From assembly GCA_963680875.1 (NCBI GenBank), contig OY804579.1, forward strand, positions 80,775,095-80,839,094: a DNA stretch of 64,000 nt, given 5' to 3'. Below the pieces are notes generated by a model. It ran no database searches. It had not been told where the DNA came from and was given only the letters and a program-made list of their open reading frames with translations. The position numbers were made by a program, and so were the translations under genes. The DNA is from Bathymodiolus brooksi (lineage: Eukaryota; Mollusca; Bivalvia; Mytilida; Modiolidae). This document shows, in pieces, positions 22,896-34,837 of the stretch (position 1 is the first letter of the stretch; each line of letters begins with the position of its first letter).

Positions 22896-24170
22896 TGTAA
22901 CCGATGCGTTTCTGGAATAGCCTTAATCATGTACATTCATAGTCAACTAATGAATGAGTTTTAAACAGCATTGACAGGCAAATACTGTGAACGTGAACGA
23001 AATAATAAACAGGAAAATAATCAAAATAAGCAAATTGTAATTGCTTCCATCCATCATTTGCATATACAACTGCTAGAACAGAGAATAATTGTATATTTCA
23101 GCTATTTGCTACCATGAGACACGAAAAAAAAGTTTGTTTTCGGTGAAAATGTACATTGGTCCGAACACACATTATGTGCTGTGAACTATGAAGTTGTTTA
23201 AAAAGTTATCATCATGAATACATGATACGACTGAAAATTGCTCACTTGACACAAGGACATATATACAGCCACTACTTGACATTAAACAAAATTTACAATT
23301 CATTGATAAATTCCTAAGAGATGAAAAAATCCGTCTTTGTTATATTGTTGATGCCAGCAACCATAATATGTAGATAGCTATAGACCATAGAATTACGGAT
23401 ATCACCCGTTTGTAAACGTGAAGAATTCCAACTCTAACAGAGGTCAGGCCATTTAATAAAAGAAAACTAGATATTAAAAAAAAATTACGACCGATTACTG
23501 GACAATTGAACTAAAAGGTATACATTTTATTTAGTTGGTAAGCTTCTGACATTTTTTTGTGATGTCCAATGATGCACCTGCCAAGTTTTCGTTTTATTAA
23601 ATATGCTAATTATTCTGTGCGGACCTGCAATGTCATGGTCGTCGCTCCACAATGGAAGTCGAATATTTCTGGGGACGTCACAATAGTATGGTTTAGTGAA
23701 GTATGATCGTCTGCTCTCCAATAAATTATACGGCGGAGATACTATTAGGTAGGTCTCCATCCATAAATACCGCAAAGGTCAAGCGAACACCGTACACGAA
23801 AAAATGAACCGATTTGTTTACATTTTTGCCAAAAAATACATAAGAAGCCTTGTCTTTATTATATAACAGTGACACTATTTTTTCCATATTGACCCTATAT
23901 TTTATTCATTGAACGTCTAGTGCCTGTGGTCTGGTCGAATTTGGCGTTCAAAGGTCACTTCATGTGAGAAACAGGCTACTGGACCAGGGCTATTAAAAGA
24001 TTCGCCTTATTCGATCTCTTATAAAGTTTATATTTCGATACCAAGATCTTGTCGAAATATATCCCGTCTCTGCAGAAAAGATTATAAACGATGGATTTTC
24101 ACATAGTGAAAATGTATAAAGATATTTTTCTATCAATGTGTGACGTAAAAGTGTCTTTGACATTTACTTC
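22896..24170. other. Shared A/B sequence with a conserved open stretch
   Basis: Aligned to 46476-47805 in unit B. A minus-strand stretch at about 23527-23775 stays open in both copies (SYFTKPYYCDVPRNI, then LPLWSD), flanked by AG/GT dinucleotides. I cannot decide the frame or exon limits. No function assigned. Confidence 0.3.
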
Positions 24171-24174
24171 ACTG

Positions 24175-24460
24175 AGTTTGGTGCTGTTTTGACAACTGTT
24201 TTACCTGTTTTGTTCAAGTATTGTTATAAATACTGTTATAGTGACAGCCGGAAACTTTGAACCGTAATGAAAGCGGGAGGTTTGGCGCTTTAAAATCTGA
24301 TTCAACCCACGATTTCTTTTGAAATGCCTGTACCAAGTCAGGGTCATTACGGTTTTCACAGTTTTTCGGTTGTTGACTGATTTTGTCTGTTTATATAATT
24401 ATGAGTTTTGACTTTCCCTTTGTAAGATTGCTCGGAGTTCGGTAATTTTGTTATTACCCT
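24175..24460 (+). repeat. Dispersed bivalve repeat (TCGGAGTTCGGTAATTTTG family)
   Basis: Includes GACAGCCGGAAACTTTGAACC, CCTGTACCAAGTCAGGGTC and GCTCGGAGTTCGGTAATTTTG. Other copies are at 28604-28822, 40215-40358 and 47806-48092. Confidence 0.75.
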
Positions 24461-24478
24461 TATTCCTGTTTACATCAG

Positions 24479-24621
24479 AAACGACAGGTTACTTAATTGT
24501 TCTAGAGCCATTCACTATGCCCACGCGATACGAATCAAAATTTAATAATGTATTAATAATGAGAGATATTGCCAAATACTTCAAAGGCAATGAAGTCTTT
24601 AATATTCGATTCCTGTTCTAA
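24479..24621 (+). pseudogene. Candidate plus-strand exon, broken in unit A
   Basis: Follows an acceptor-like TTCCTGTTTACATCAG. The frame reads IVLEPFTMPTRYESKF and RDIAKYFKGNEVFNIRF. The last codon is CAA in unit B (48104-48246), where it is followed by GTAAAAAA, but TAA here (24619-24621) through a C-to-T change. No family recognised. Confidence 0.3.
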
Positions 24622-24884
24622 GTAAAAAATTACCGGAAGTTGCAAAACTAAAATCGAAGTACTGTGACCGAATAGTCACGAAGTAGATTACGCAGTATGA
24701 AATCGATAGTAATACCCATCTTCTCGGGAAACAGCCATCTGCACAGTGGTCATGTTTCCAATTTTGAAATTTCTATTTACTAACCAGAGACTTACAATCA
24801 TTACGTATAGAATCGAATATTTGTTATTCCCCATGGACTGCATTGATATCAATTTCTCTGTCATCATTTCATCAGATAACTACG

Positions 24885-25165
24885 ACTGGGTCAATACCTC
24901 TGCTGGTCCCCGAGAGTATCATCCGCCCAGTAGTCAGTGCTTCGGCACTGACATGGTTTATTAGATATATTTATTACTGAAAGTTACAGTTCCTAAATAA
25001 TGTGATTATTAATAAAACTAAGGTTCTCCTCCCTCAGGCATACGTGATCTTAGCCGATTATTATTTGGCTTTCCAATCTTTCGATTTTGTCCGTACCTGA
25101 TGAAGGTTATTCCAGAAACGTGTTGTGCGCACTAAATTTGATATCTACGTTTTAATAATTCAGAC
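24885..25165 (+). repeat. Dispersed bivalve repeat (TGATGAAGGTTATTCCAGAAACG family)
   Basis: Contains AATACCTCTGCTGGT.., AGGTTCTCCTCCCTCAGGCA and CCTGATGAAGGTTATTCCAG ending TTGATATCTACGTTTTAAT. The unit B copy is at 48500-48775; expanded forms lie at 33428-33710 and 59340-59700. Confidence 0.7.
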
Positions 25166-25339
25166 TTATTTACAGAGTTTAGAAGCCGTGAAGGAGCTTC
25201 ATCACATTTTTAACCTTTTAGAACTTCCCAGAAATTATTAGCTTTATTAGCAGTGTTAATCTTGAAATTTGTTTAATTTAGCCGCACTTTCCTTTTTCTT
25301 GATCGCCTCTTAAACTTTAAATTTACGACGGGGTTAGGG

Positions 25340-25440
25340 TTATGGTTATGGTGTTTAACGCCACTTTCAACAATATTTCAGTTATATCGTGGAGGTAAGT
25401 TTTATTGGTGAAGGAAACCGAAGTACCTGGAGAAAACCAA
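25340..25440 (-). mobile_element. SINE tail fragment, reverse (unit A)
   Basis: Reverse copy of the SINE 3' part only (GGTGTTTAACGCCACTTTCAAC). Shared with unit B at 48950-49056. Confidence 0.8.
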
Positions 25441-25544
25441 TGAAGCATACGAAGTTAATACACATTCGATAAGCATTGCCCAGTTTCGCTATCATAATTC
25501 CGTGTTTTATCGTGAATTCTTTTCAAACGATTTATTTTCTTTCT

Positions 25545-25990
25545 TTGATTAATTTATCAATTTCCTTGTCTCAAAAACTTCAAAAATTTCACCTTTCTAA
25601 ATTTCCCAAATAACGTCTCAAACAGCCTCGTTGATGGCATTTTTCCATATTGACCAGGCTAAATTTACATCAGAAGTATTCTGGTTATTAAATTTAACCT
25701 TCTCAAACTTGTTTTTTATGCATTCCTGAAACATAGGCCAATCGGTTTCCTCGTTTATTTTCCATTAAAACTTGGGGGAGCATTTACTACCCTTTTGTTT
25801 TCCTTATGTATAGGACCTATATTGAAAACGATTTGTTTAATGACATGGTCACTATGAATATCGAATAATCCACCCTTGTCGATAATAACACGTTTTACAC
25901 CTTTACAAATGTCCTTTGATAACAATACATAATTGATAGCAGACATTTGATAATTAAGGATGCGCATAAAGAACCCATTACAATAAGGGG
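25545..25990 (-). pseudogene. LINE fragment: endonuclease C-terminus and linker (unit A)
   Basis: Minus-strand frames carry INYVLLSKDICKGVKRVIID and FDIHSDHVIKQIVF. The SDH box is the last motif of an APE-type LINE endonuclease. The following linker (FQECIKNKFEKVKFN) is clearer in unit B (49165-49600). The fragment lacks the rest of the endonuclease and the RT. It predates the duplication. Confidence 0.65.
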
Positions 25991-25998
25991 CATTGGTG

Positions 25999-26240
25999 GC
26001 CGTGATCGTACGGTAGTGGGATTTACAACTACCTATGCAATCAGTGCCTATCACCACTGATGTTGTGAGTTCGAATCTCTATCATGGCGAGGTGTACAAC
26101 ATTATGTGATAAAGTTTGTCAGTAACTTGCGACAGGTCGGTGGTTTTCTCCTGGTCGTCCGGTTTCCTTCACCACTAAAACTGACCGCCACGATATAACG
26201 GAACTATTGCTGAAAGTGGCGTTAAACACCATTAAATAAA
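25999..26240 (+). mobile_element. SINE, full length (unit A)
   Basis: Head GGCCGTGATCGTACGGTAG, B-box-like GAGTTCGAATC, tail GCTGAAAGTGGCGTTAAACACC. Shared with 49610-49855. Confidence 0.85.
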
Positions 26241-26570
26241 TTAGTATTGATTGTTTGTGTTATACCGATAATTTGCAAGAATAATATGTGGTCTTCATAA
26301 ACAACATTCCTCTCTTCGTTCAGATTCAACGCCCAATATGACCACCACATGACATAGTGGTTTCTGATAAGATGATGAATGAAAACAATCTTGGAAACCA
26401 GGAAAGGGAGTGGGTCGGGTAACTGAAAACATGACACTCTTTCTTTTGGCCTACTATGGACAAAATGCAGACTAACTTTGATTTCGCGCAGTTTAATCCT
26501 ACGCATTGTTGAAAAATGAGCTCAGAATGTAGAATGTTCATTTCCATGCTTTGATACTCCTTTCATTTGA
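26241..26570 (-). other. Conserved minus-strand open stretch, possible lectin-type exon
   Basis: Two frames stay open in both units. One reads VSCFQLPDPLPFLVSKI then YWALNLNEERNVVYED; the other carries LNCAKSKLVCILSIVGQKKEC. The Cys and Trp content recalls the receptor exons at 37-38.5 kb, but splice sites are weak and unit B has a stop near one end. Confidence 0.25.
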
Positions 26571-27240
26571 CCAATTCTTTTCATAAATGTTACAAAGTTA
26601 ATATGCACAAGATTCAAACAAAGCTTCATTTTTGGGATGTTGGCCTCGCATGTTGTTTGAAAAGACGCCTATGACTACCAAAGTATGAATCTATCAAAGT
26701 TGATTAAAATCATGGTTGTCATTTTTTAAGGAAAGGTTTTCAACAGTAAAACTTCATTGTAGTGATTAAACATCACATTGATTCAGTTGTGAAAAGTAAA
26801 AGGGAACACCTATTTGTATACTAGGTGAGCGATTCAGGCTCCTGGAAGCCTATGTTTGTTTTCTATAAGGTTGATTAATTCAGTTCAACAATTCACAACA
26901 AATGTAAGACTTTATGCACAAATGAGGGAAGAATAAGATAAATGTGACAGCGACTTTCACTGCCACTGGACAAGAATAGTAAATAAGGATTGGGACGATA
27001 ACAAATAGCAGTTTGTAGCAGCTACAATGTACCTCTATTTCAAAATCTACAAAAGTGGTCTTTAGCGTACAAAAGTCGAGGCACTCTCAATACCCTATGG
27101 TGCTGTGCATCTTTTTGGACTCAACCACGGGGACTGTCCACATCTGCTCAACCACATGTATAAATAGGAACATCGTATATATTTCTATTGTGATATTGCT
27201 CATAAAACTTGAAATTGAAGTGTCATACTTTTTAATACTC

Positions 27241-27320
27241 CTGTTTCCTCCAACAATAAAACTGACCGCCACGATAGAGCTGAAATATTGGTGAAAGAGG
27301 CGTTAAGCACCAGCCACCTC
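27241..27320 (+). mobile_element. SINE 3' fragment (unit A)
   Basis: Begins in the body (CCTCCAACAATAAAACTGACC) and ends GGTGAAAGAGGCGTTAAGCACC. Shared with 50826-50896. Confidence 0.75.
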
Positions 27321-27506
27321 ATACTTTTAAATTGTGCTAATAAAAAACTATAATAAACAATCAGTCCGTGGCATTGCCAATTGAATACGAAGGGAAAATA
27401 ATATTTTTATTACACTACGATAGGAAAACATTTTTGTTCGCTTTATGTATTTTGCTGTTAAATGACCAGTGTTTCTCCTTGTACCAATGTTTCCAGACAA
27501 TAACAA

Positions 27507-28370
27507 ATTAATTTATTTTCTTGCATCGAAGCAAAGTATTACATTGTATGTTCCAGCTATTTCACAATATAATCGAATGGACTGCCCTTTATATAATATT
27601 TATAGGCAACAACTTGTTGATTCCATTAATGAACTTAACATAGAATTTACTATTCAAACCACTCTTTATGGAAGTGAAACCTCTGATTATAATCAGAATG
27701 TAAAACCTTTGCGTGCAGTACATTCCTTTATTAAGCGGAGCAAACGATTTGATAATAATATAGTAATATAAATTTTTTTTTTTTTTAAACATTTTAAACT
27801 ATAACAGTATTCTCACATATGATGAACCATGATTGCAAATATCGGTACTATTCCTCTCACATGACTAAATTAAATGAACTTATTGATATTCTATTTATAA
27901 TTTATTTTGTTTTATAAATATATACATGTATATATAATGTCATCAATCTCATATTTACACTATGATTACCTACTGCATGCTAATAAAAAATTTCTGAAAT
28001 GAATTAAGTATTTAAATTAAATTGAGAGGTAATAAATTAGCAACATCGTACACTGATAGCACTTTTAGATAGCAACTAAGTGTATTAAAAAAAGGAGATC
28101 TCATATCAGCCAAATTGTCGATAAAATCTAATCAATGTTAATTACTTATCAATAACTAAATATATGAGATTTCTGACTACTATTGTATACTCGAGTTATT
28201 TCCCCTTGAGTATGAAATTCTATATTGTGTATTGTAAATATTAACTGCATGCATTGTTGATTGTTGCTGTTGCCTTGTGTATGGAGAGGATTTATATAGG
28301 CTATTGTCTGCTATCCAATCCATTTAATTTATTTATGAGTAAAATATGCTTAAATTAATATAGTCGAATG
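27507..28370 (+). mobile_element. LINE 3' end, A-specific insertion
   Basis: Unit B lacks this segment and joins TTTCCAGACA to TAATTATCC. The plus frame carries DCPLYNIYRQQLVDSINEL and VHSFIKRSKRF before a stop near 27769. This matches the C-terminal tail typical of LINE reverse transcriptases, in which His/Cys-Pro-Tyr precedes a basic end. About 600 bp of AT-rich 3' UTR follow. It is strongly 5' truncated, as expected for LINE insertions. No poly-A tail is obvious. Confidence 0.55.
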
Positions 28371-28603
28371 GTAATTATCCTATAGTGAAAACAACATACT
28401 TATTCCATTGTATATATTTGTTTTTATTGAAAAGGTTAAAATGTACTTTTGGTGTATTGAAATATAAATTTATTAGTTTTTAGTTTAAAAATGTTAAACA
28501 TATCTTTATAATTCGACTATCATATAAGTACTATTTTTTTTATGTAAAACAGTCTTATAAATCTGGATAAAACAATTCCTATCAGTATTTTTGATAGTTT
28601 CGT

Positions 28604-28822
28604 CACCGAATATGGTACTGCTTTGACAACTATTTTACCTATTTTATTCCTGTATTTAAATACGGTTATAGTGACAGCCGGAACCTTTGAACCGTAATGA
28701 GAGCGGGAGGTTTGGAGCTTTAAAATCTGTTGACTGATTTTGTCTGTTTATATAATTATGAGTTTTGACTTTCCCTTTGTAAGATTGTTCGGAGTTCGGT
28801 AATTTTGTTATTACCCTTATTG
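28604..28822 (+). repeat. Dispersed bivalve repeat (TCGGAGTTCGG family), A-specific
   Basis: Inserted relative to unit B, which reads straight from TTGATAGTTT to TTGTTGTAGTAAGTCG. Same family as 24175-24460, internally shortened. Confidence 0.7.
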
Positions 28823-29174
28823 TTGTAGTAAGTCGATACTTATAAACTAATCTTTCAATAGTAATAATTTTTGCATATTAATGATCATAAAACAACACAT
28901 TTCTGAAATCATGGAATTTTCTTCACACAAATAGTAGAACATATGCTTAGGAAAACAGCGAGGTAAGTTGAATATATGTGTAATTTTCTGGTATGTATTT
29001 AAAATGTCCATGCTAAAAGTGTTCTATAAAGTGTTGACATTTAAGAGTTATTTTTATTAGTTCCAAATTAATTAATTTACCATAATATACAAAATGTTTA
29101 TGATATATCTGTACAAAACAACTGAAGAATATTGAAGCCATAAACACTATGGCCCCAACAAGCTATTGTCAATG

Positions 29175-29399
29175 TTAATCAATTTGTTCTATTTGGACCT
29201 CTTCATATATATCATGAGATAATTCTTCCATGCCAACAATGTCGTGAGGTTCATCACAGACTTCTACATCACCATTCTGAAAAGGGTTCACTTCACCATC
29301 ATTGTGTCGATGATGATGAACATCGACATGTGCTAATGGTGCAGCGTGTTGGTTAATGGCGGGCTGTTTGGAGGAATGTTTTTGAATCGTTGACTTGAT
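29175..29399 (-). CDS. Last exon of lectin-like receptor: cytoplasmic tail
   Basis: Minus-strand exon after an acceptor (GATTTCAAAAG), 74 codons plus TAA, in phase with the preceding membrane-span exon (30157-30230). It begins IKSTIQKHSSK, is His/Asn/Glu-rich in the middle (VDVHHHRHNDGEV) and ends with an acidic segment (MEELSHDIYEEVQIEQID). The tyrosine in DIYEEV fits a YxxPhi sorting or SH2-type site; it is not a strict ITIM because Asp is at -2. No homologous exon remains at the corresponding place in unit B (about 51.65-51.75 kb). Terminal-exon status is inferred from the stop and acceptor. Confidence 0.6.
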   Translation of the reverse strand: MKSTIQKHSSKQPAINQHAAPLAHVDVHHHRHNDGEVNPFQNGDVEVCDEPHDIVGMEELSHDIYEEVQIEQID

Positions 29400-29671
29400 C
29401 TTTTGAAATCAAATATAATAAAAAGTGACTTAATTGCACTATTATTAGTTCAGAAGAAAGTGTCATTGCATAATTACGATTTCCAACTCGAGTACTTGAG
29501 ATTTTTCAGCATATACATTGGATTATCCGATAAACTTTGGTTAATAACATACACGAAAAGATATTATGGTTCGATTGTAATGGATTTACGGCTTCTGATT
29601 ACTCCTCTGGTTTCTTCAAACTGTTCTACTACAGTATTCCCACTGCATACATAATTGTTCCAATATACATT

Positions 29672-29816
29672 CGGAACCTTCAGTGTACTCGATACAACAT
29701 TATGTGATAAAGTTTGTCAGTGACTTGCGGCAGGTCGGTGGTTTTCTCCGGTTTCCTTCACCAATAAAACTGACCGCCACGATATAACTGAAATATTGTT
29801 GAAAGTGGCGTTAAAC
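29672..29816 (+). mobile_element. SINE 3' part
   Basis: From GTGTACTCGATACAACATT to GTTGAAAGTGGCGTTAAAC; the tRNA-like head is missing. Confidence 0.8.
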
Positions 29817-30156
29817 TAACCCTTCGGAACATTTCCCTATGTGACTAGATACATTGAATGCATCGGATATACACACGAAGACTTAAACGAAGGGTGTCAT
29901 TCATATAAGCTTTCACGTTTGTAGAAAGTGAAATTAAAAATCGACATACAATTAAGAGTTTTGAAAATATTATCTAGTGTTCCACTCACGAAACCCGTTG
30001 TGCATAGCGACGACACCGTTTTGCAATAATATGGCGGTGAGTTTTGTAAATAATCATGAAATAAATTGTCATAAATTCACTAAATAAAAATATTATGGAA
30101 TAAAATAACACAGAACAAAAAGGGGGTTATGAATATTTGTTATTTAGTATAGTTAC

Positions 30157-30230
30157 CTTAATATGGCAATAAGCTACCACGACTACAATGCATAGCATCA
30201 GTAATACGACATTTACAATTATAATCACTA
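30157..30230 (-). CDS. Membrane-span exon of lectin-like receptor (unit A)
   Basis: 74-nt minus-strand exon between a strong acceptor (TTTTTTTCTTTGCAG) and a donor (ATTAAG then GTAACT). In the only fully open frame it encodes 24 residues, [18 protein letters not shown] then AYCHIK. This is a complete transmembrane helix with a basic stop-transfer end. It ends in phase 0 and joins in frame to 29399. The first codon borrows one base from the previous exon. Unit B has the same exon with conservative changes (52122-52195), good evidence that it codes. Confidence 0.75.
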
Positions 30231-30324
30231 CTGCAAAGAAAAAAAAATAAAGACATAATTAGCATAAACTTACAAAATGTACAATACCATAATACAAGAG
30301 GTACAAAATCATCCCCTACCCCCA

Positions 30325-30445
30325 GTTTGTCTGTGACTTGAGGCAGACTGGGGGTTTTCTCAGTGTACTCTGGTTTCCTCCGCCAATAAAATTGACCGCA
30401 ACAATACAACTGAAATATTGTTGAAAGTGGGATAAACACCATATA
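30325..30445 (+). mobile_element. SINE 3' part (unit A)
   Basis: Truncated equivalent of the full copy at 52268-52515. The tail is GTTGAAAGTGGGATAAACACC. Confidence 0.75.
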
Positions 30446-30719
30446 ACCCTAAATCACGTTTAGTAATCACTTCAACAAGGCGCCATACAAAACATCTGTA
30501 GTTTGTACTTGCTCCTAACTATTACAACGAGATTCGTTGTTCTTCCTATAATAGTGGGCGTTTATGTTTATGACATTTGTCAAGTTAAACTTAGAGATAT
30601 ATCTGGTACAAATTGATCAGAATTTATTCACCATGTTTTGTTTGATTTATTCCATTTAGAGTTCTAAGTGGTACTAATAAAGTCAATCAATCAGATTATT
30701 AGTATTTCATTATTATATA

Positions 30720-30868
30720 AGGGTTATGGTGTTTAACGCCACTTTCAACAATATTTTAGTTATATCGTGGCGGTAAGTTTTATTGCTGGAGGAAACCGGA
30801 GCACTGATTGCACAGGTAGTTGTAAATCAAACTACCATACGACCACGACCACGATAGCCTCTATTATA
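30720..30868 (-). mobile_element. SINE, reverse, internally deleted
   Basis: GGTGTTTAACGCCACTTTCAAC joins after GGAGGAAACCGGAG directly to the head (CTACCATACGACCACGACC). Confidence 0.8.
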
Positions 30869-31087
30869 TAGGTAAAACACACAATACTATAACAACAAAA
30901 ACACAAAACAAGTTCTCTGAATATCATGTCCTATCATGAGACACACTATCTTCAATATAAAGAACATTCCTCTGAAAGAGTTTGAATTGTCTGCTACACA
31001 TAACATAATATTAGTTATATAGGCTTTAGACAGGTAATACAAGCTCATATAACCTGTCTGTGGAGGAACAAGTTTTCAAAACTATCG

Positions 31088-31104
31088 AAAAAAAAAAAAA
31101 AAAA
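31088..31104 (+). repeat. Poly-A run
   Basis: Seventeen adenines; no LINE or SINE body directly upstream was recognised. Confidence 0.8.
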
Positions 31105-31219
31105 GGAATTGTTCCCTTATTATACCATTGTCTGATTGGACAATAATTTATTTTGCTTCCATGCTAGCAAATTCAGCTTTTTCTCCAATTTGTGCTCTCA
31201 AAAGTAGTTGCCCCCTTAC

Positions 31220-31389
31220 CCACGGCTCCAATGCCACTGTTTGTGTGTCTGGTCCATGTACACTCGTTATTTCATTAAGCTTATCTTTGATGTACCCTTA
31301 TATACCTGGTTTACTGTTTTTAGCATTTGTGGTTTGTCGTATACTAGCATCGTTGTCAATAGTAACTGTCAACGTAGTCAAACCTGATT
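31220..31389 (-). pseudogene. Ectodomain exon of lectin-like receptor with a premature stop (unit A)
   Basis: Acceptor TTCTATTCCAG; a strong donor (CCGTGG then GTAAGG) ends the exon at 31220. The frame starts SGLTTL and continues IDNDASIRQTTNAKNSKPG. It is then interrupted by TAA (31298-31300), where unit B 54417-54601 has TTG. It also lacks five codons (KDTAT region) present in unit B. The sequence is polar and cysteine-free, a likely stalk between the lectin-like part and the membrane. It is not divisible by three, so skipping it would shift the frame. Its end phase does not match the next exon found, so one boundary is uncertain. Confidence 0.55.
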
Positions 31390-31726
31390 CTGGAATAGAA
31401 TGAAAGTAAAAAATACTACACTAGCAGAACAGTTCCAAAATCTAATCTAAAAATCGTAGTCCTAGCACATGACCACTCGCCTTCCTTGCTTGGAATAAAC
31501 ACTTCAAATAAAATGGGCGGAGTTGGGCTAGTTTTATGTGCCCAAACCTCCTAAAACCATGAGTGTATGACCATATACTTTAACTGATTTATGGAAGTAC
31601 TTGTATTTGCATGCACAATAAACGTCTCATTATACAACTGAATATGTATGTGTCCAAGACGCATCCAACTTCCAACTGATTTTGCATAGACAAAAACACA
31701 CGGCGGATACATGAATATATTTTTAC

Positions 31727-31885
31727 CTTTTCGACTAACCTGGTCTTATTGTATTCGTTTATCATTTTTGCTTAGACTGCTCTCTGGTTCTTTCTCTATT
31801 GACTTTATGCATTTTACTTTAAGTTTGACAGTTCTACTGTATTTGTTTTGGCATTCCCGATTTGACCAATCTTTTGTTCTTTCTC
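31727..31885 (-). pseudogene. Cys-containing ectodomain exon with a premature stop (unit A)
   Basis: Acceptor TTATAGCTATAG or similar; donor CGAAAAG then GTAAAA. The frame carries GERTKDWSNRECQNKYSR and VKLKVKCIKS, then IQ followed by TAA (31746-31748). That stop was created by a 3-bp insertion (ATT on the plus strand) absent from unit B (54964-55119). It is a symmetric exon, entering and leaving in the same phase, so skipping would keep the frame. The start phase agrees with the exon at 35054-35179 and the end phase with 31389. The exon could extend further upstream. Confidence 0.55.
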
Positions 31886-32261
31886 CTATAGCTATTACTT
31901 TTGTAATAGACCCAAGAAATCCACATTGAGTGATGCCGAATGTTCACTCATGTTGGCCGATACAATAAAGTAAAAAGCAAAAATACCATACAGTCAGAAA
32001 AGTTCCCAAATCTAATCGGAAAATCTTATAAACAGAGGCAAAGTCGATAGCACTAACACACATATATATATGACCGCTCAATAAGATACCTTTCTTTATA
32101 TTTAGAAAACTGATAAGACAACTTCATACTTTAGATTCATTTTTTTGGGGTGATGCTAATAGGATTAAGAGTTCAAATGATGCAAGCGTTTTGGTGATGA
32201 TATACTATTGACAATAGTATAATCTCCTATTGTCATTATATATGCTTCTGTTAAACATTCA

Positions 32262-32462
32262 AATGATACTGCTTACTCTTCGCGAGCACCTGGATTTACC
32301 CCCTGTTTCTTGGTGGGGTCCATCTTGCTCATCTTTTTAGTTTTCTGTGTTGTGTTTATTTATCTTGTTTGTCTTATTTCTGTGTTTTACGGCCGCTGTT
32401 GCCTGTGTCGCAAGTTCGTCCATTATTGATTGCCCCTTGGGTTTTTTCTAACGTTTATTTAA
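32262..32462 (+). repeat. Diverged bivalve repeat (GGAGCACCTGAG relative)
   Basis: CTTCGCGAGCACCTGGATTTAC, GGTGGGGTCCATCTTGCTC and GATTGCCCCTTGGGTTTTTTC keep the order of the 22680 family. The unit B copy is at 57410-57625. Confidence 0.7.
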
Positions 32463-32951
32463 GCGTGTTAGTGAAGATATACTATTGTCATAATATGCTA
32501 TAACAGCAATTGCACAACTATATTTGTTCAAACTTTCACGAAGTATAATATTATTCGTCATGAACTTCACTTGGAAACGAAAGTAGACACAAGGATCATG
32601 CACTTTATTCATACTGTTTATGTAGAAACATTGTCTTCATTATGTTTGTTTAGAGAATTGAATCAAAGTGTTTTGTTGTTCATTTTTATTAAAAAGTGAA
32701 GAAGATGAAAAGATGAAACAAAGTCACTATTTTAAGCAATGAAACATCAATACCACTGTGGTACCCATATTTTGAAATCAGTTATTACCTGTTAACTGGC
32801 ATAGAAAAGGTAACCGTTCTGAACAGTTTTTATTTTCATACTCATAATAATGACGTGACCATGACACAGCAGTACAGAGACGGTGGCTACTTTCTGAAAA
32901 TGAAATAGAATCAACACTATGGTATTAATTTATACAACAACCACTGAAAGG

Positions 32952-33118
32952 TTAGCGTTATGGTGTTGAAGGCCACTTTCAATAATATTTCAGCTATATG
33001 GTGGAGGAAACCGGAGTATCGTAGAAAACCACCGTCCTGCCGCAAGTCACTGACAAACTTGATCACATAATGTTATATCGAGTACACCTCGCCTGATCGG
33101 GATTCGAACTCAAACTAC
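32952..33118 (-). mobile_element. SINE, reverse, head truncated (unit A)
   Basis: Tail GGTGTTGAAGGCCACTTTC to the B-box region GGGATTCGAACTC. Shared with 58107-58300. Confidence 0.8.
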
Positions 33119-33427
33119 AGCAGGATATTCTCGAATTAACAGATCAATCTCAAGTTGATTTTCAACCTGTGCAATTTATTTATTAGTACATTGATAAATT
33201 GTAACTGACTTGTCTGTGAATTTGTGTATTATGATTATTATCGTTGGAAGCGTGTTGTGTCCTTAACTCAACCGTGCGACACAGAAATAAATATTGCCCG
33301 AGACCTCTCGCGATACGTTACACGATCTTTACACATGCATAACGGATATTATTATTATTAAAAAGAAATAATACTTGCATAGCCGATTTCATGGACATCT
33401 AGAACAGTAAATAATACAATTACATTG

Positions 33428-33710
33428 TACTATCAAAACTAAGGTTCTCCTCACTCAGACATATGTGACCTTAACTGATATTGGCTATCCTGTTTATACC
33501 TTTATATTGTTTGGGTTTCCAATATTTAGATCTTGAGCGTACCTGCTGAAGGTTATTCCAGAAACGTACCTGATGAAGGTTATTCTGAGCGTACCTGATG
33601 AAGGTTATTCCAGAAACGTACCTGATGAAGGTTATTCTGAGCGTACCTGATGAAGGTTATTCCAGAAACGTGTCGTGTGCACTAAGTTGTATATCTACGT
33701 TTTAATTACC
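33428..33710 (+). repeat. Bivalve repeat with local tandem expansion (unit A)
   Basis: GTACCTGATGAAGGTTATT is repeated five times, with alternating spacers CCAGAAAC and CTGAGC. In unit B the same site (59457-59655) expanded with a different 39-bp unit. Confidence 0.85.
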
Positions 33711-34212
33711 AAAACCAGAACAGTAACATACGATATATAAGAGATATTTATGTTTTCCATTGTATAATAACGATAATTTCTAGATACAATATTTCAAACA
33801 TTGGCTGCCCATTGTGATAATGTTACTACTATTTGATTTATACATATTACAAATGTTCATACCATTTAATAACTCTCTAACACTAAAATAACCCAACCAC
33901 GAGACGATATTACTGGACTTTGATGTTAAAGGTAGTATACTTTTCCTGTTTATGCACGTATTCACAGCTTTCGGCCAATTAAATTCATAAACTGAACCTT
34001 TAAAATAGATATTAAGTTAATGTATTAATAAGATAGCACTAATATAAAAAGTTGTTAAGAGACCAACCGTTTTCTTACAGGAAATTGAATTAATTTTCAT
34101 CTCTGAAGCTAGGCTGAAGATAGGACAAAAGGAAGATAAATAAACTGTTACTATTGTGTTTACTGAGTTAGTTGTTATTCTGTTTTATATCACTGTAAAC
34201 AATCCAGGTTTA

Positions 34213-34435
34213 TAGGGTTTGGTTTATGGTTTTTAATGCCACTTTCCACAATATTTCAGTTATATCGTGGTAGTTAGTTTTATTGGTGGAGGAAACCGGA
34301 TTGCCCGGAGAAAAACGCCGAACTGTCGCAAGTCACTGACAAACTTTATCACATACTATTCTATCGAGTACACCTCGTCCGAGTGGAATTCGAACTCACA
34401 ACCTTAGGGGTGATAATGACCACGACGGCCACTCC
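34213..34435 (-). mobile_element. SINE, reverse (spacer)
   Basis: GGTTTTTAATGCCACTTTCC through GGAATTCGAACTCACAACC to GACCACGACGGCC. Confidence 0.8.
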
Positions 34436-34837
34436 AGGTTTATATACTGTGTGATTATGCACTGTACATTGTTTTCTAAGTATTCTCTATGTTGCCAATA
34501 GATCGTTTGTATTCATGTTTAATTCAGCCGTCATATTAGTCATCAATCCCAGTGTGCAGGTGTTAACACACATCAACTAAAACCTTACTTTCATTTATTG
34601 TACACATTTTGATATTTTTGTATCGGCACTACGTTTTACTCGCATTTCATCAGAGGTGAGTAATACAAAATGTGCGTGTGTGTGTTGATATAGTCTTGCT
34701 TGTGTCCTGTTTTGCGTTTCAAAGATGAATATGATGAATTTGTCAGAATTATAAATATTAACTGCAGAAATGTCCTGTAATTTCTTTGTGTTTGCAGTAT
34801 GCACATTCTACGAACAGTGAACGTAATATATTCGGGT

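Noticed and set aside
25755..26057. 100-codon minus-strand frame as a gene
   Set aside because: A chance fusion of SINE sequence with a LINE endonuclease tail.
31128..31403. 91-codon plus-strand frame (and 54325-54615)
   Set aside because: Antisense to the receptor stalk exon; the minus strand has the splice sites and the protein-like composition.
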